DNA of 64,000 nt from Legionella santicrucis (lineage in GTDB: Bacteria; Pseudomonadota; Gammaproteobacteria; Legionellales; Legionellaceae), in NCBI RefSeq assembly GCF_001468135.1, contig NZ_LNYU01000012.1, forward strand, positions 1-64,000. Direction: 5' to 3'. The position numbers and the translations under genes are program-made. Position 1 is the stretch's first letter, and each line of letters opens with the position of its first letter. The notes below the pieces were generated by a model. The model did no database searches. It was not told where the DNA came from and saw nothing but the letters and a program-made list of their open reading frames with translations. Of the stretch, positions 63,932-64,000 are shown one piece after another.

Positions 63932-64000
63932 ATGAATTTTGCTTTAATATTAGTTGTCTTATCTTTTGTCAGCGGGTTTATCTATTTGCTTGATATCCTA
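63932..64000 (+). CDS. lepB: Signal peptidase I (LepB), start only
   Basis: Only the first 23 codons lie in the window: MNFALILVVLSFVSGFIYLL and three more residues. The hydrophobic N-terminal helix is as expected for LepB, which follows lepA in many Gammaproteobacteria; AGGA is about 9 bases upstream. Identified by position and helix only. Confidence 0.8.
   Translation, partial: MNFALILVVLSFVSGFIYLLDIL

Overview
The window is AT-rich and densely coded, and it looks like a chromosomal segment of a Legionella species (Gammaproteobacteria). Several landmarks support this. There is a LetS/GacS-type hybrid kinase beside a PPi-dependent phosphofructokinase, a type IV pilin and gltX. There is a CD39-type ecto-NTPDase, which is eukaryote-like and known from Legionella. 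There is a split type II secretion locus with only the L and M genes, a FIST (NosP-like)/histidine kinase/GGDEF-EAL operon, a Kdo hydroxylase, and several large proteins without recognisable families that resemble Dot/Icm effectors. The species was not determined, and all family calls come from reading motifs, not from database searches.

Layout. 1-6.8 kb (minus strand): amino-acid permease, BolA, type IV pilin with its terminator, PPi-type phosphofructokinase, and the LetS hybrid kinase. 7-15 kb (plus): gltX translationally coupled to a serine beta-lactamase-like hydrolase, an unknown putative effector, a glutathione S-transferase, and a tandem pair of large GxSxG hydrolase paralogues. 15-21.6 kb: an outer-membrane barrel, a Cys-rich secreted protein, an MMPL/RND exporter, EpmC (EF-P hydroxylase), the ecto-NTPDase and an EamA-type permease. 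21.6-26.5 kb: a tiny Cys-rich lipoprotein, RoxA (L16 hydroxylase), a KefB/C-type antiporter, a YchJ-like SEC-C protein and a Kdo hydroxylase.

26.5-31.4 kb (minus): an operon of FIST sensor, histidine kinase and receiver-PAS-GGDEF-EAL protein. It matches the NosP nitric-oxide/c-di-GMP pathway, but the kinase is split by a one-base frameshift in an A9 run. 31.6-40.8 kb (plus): a complete tripartite RND efflux operon with one adaptor, two different RND pumps (MdtB/MdtC-like) and an outer-membrane lipoprotein channel. 40.9-45.4 kb: two unknown membrane-associated proteins, a tandem pair of divergent lumazine-synthase-like proteins, an MtfA-type peptidase, a small secreted protein and a family 3 solute-binding protein.

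45.6-56.2 kb (minus): a giant 2937-residue protein with a SecA-like ATPase core buried between about 1440 N-terminal and 950 C-terminal residues of helical sequence. It is preceded by a 478-residue putative effector. 56.5-64 kb: tRNA-Ala(GGC) and tRNA-Glu(TTC), a dGTPase-like protein, REP-like hairpins, a SPOR-domain lipoprotein and a 52-residue membrane peptide, GspM/GspL, MltB, and lepA followed by the start of lepB, cut by the window edge.

The most novel items are the giant SecA-like protein with its neighbour, the paired degenerate lumazine-synthase-like proteins, the homopolymer-frameshifted kinase of the nitric-oxide operon, and the 44-residue Cys/Gly-rich lipoprotein.
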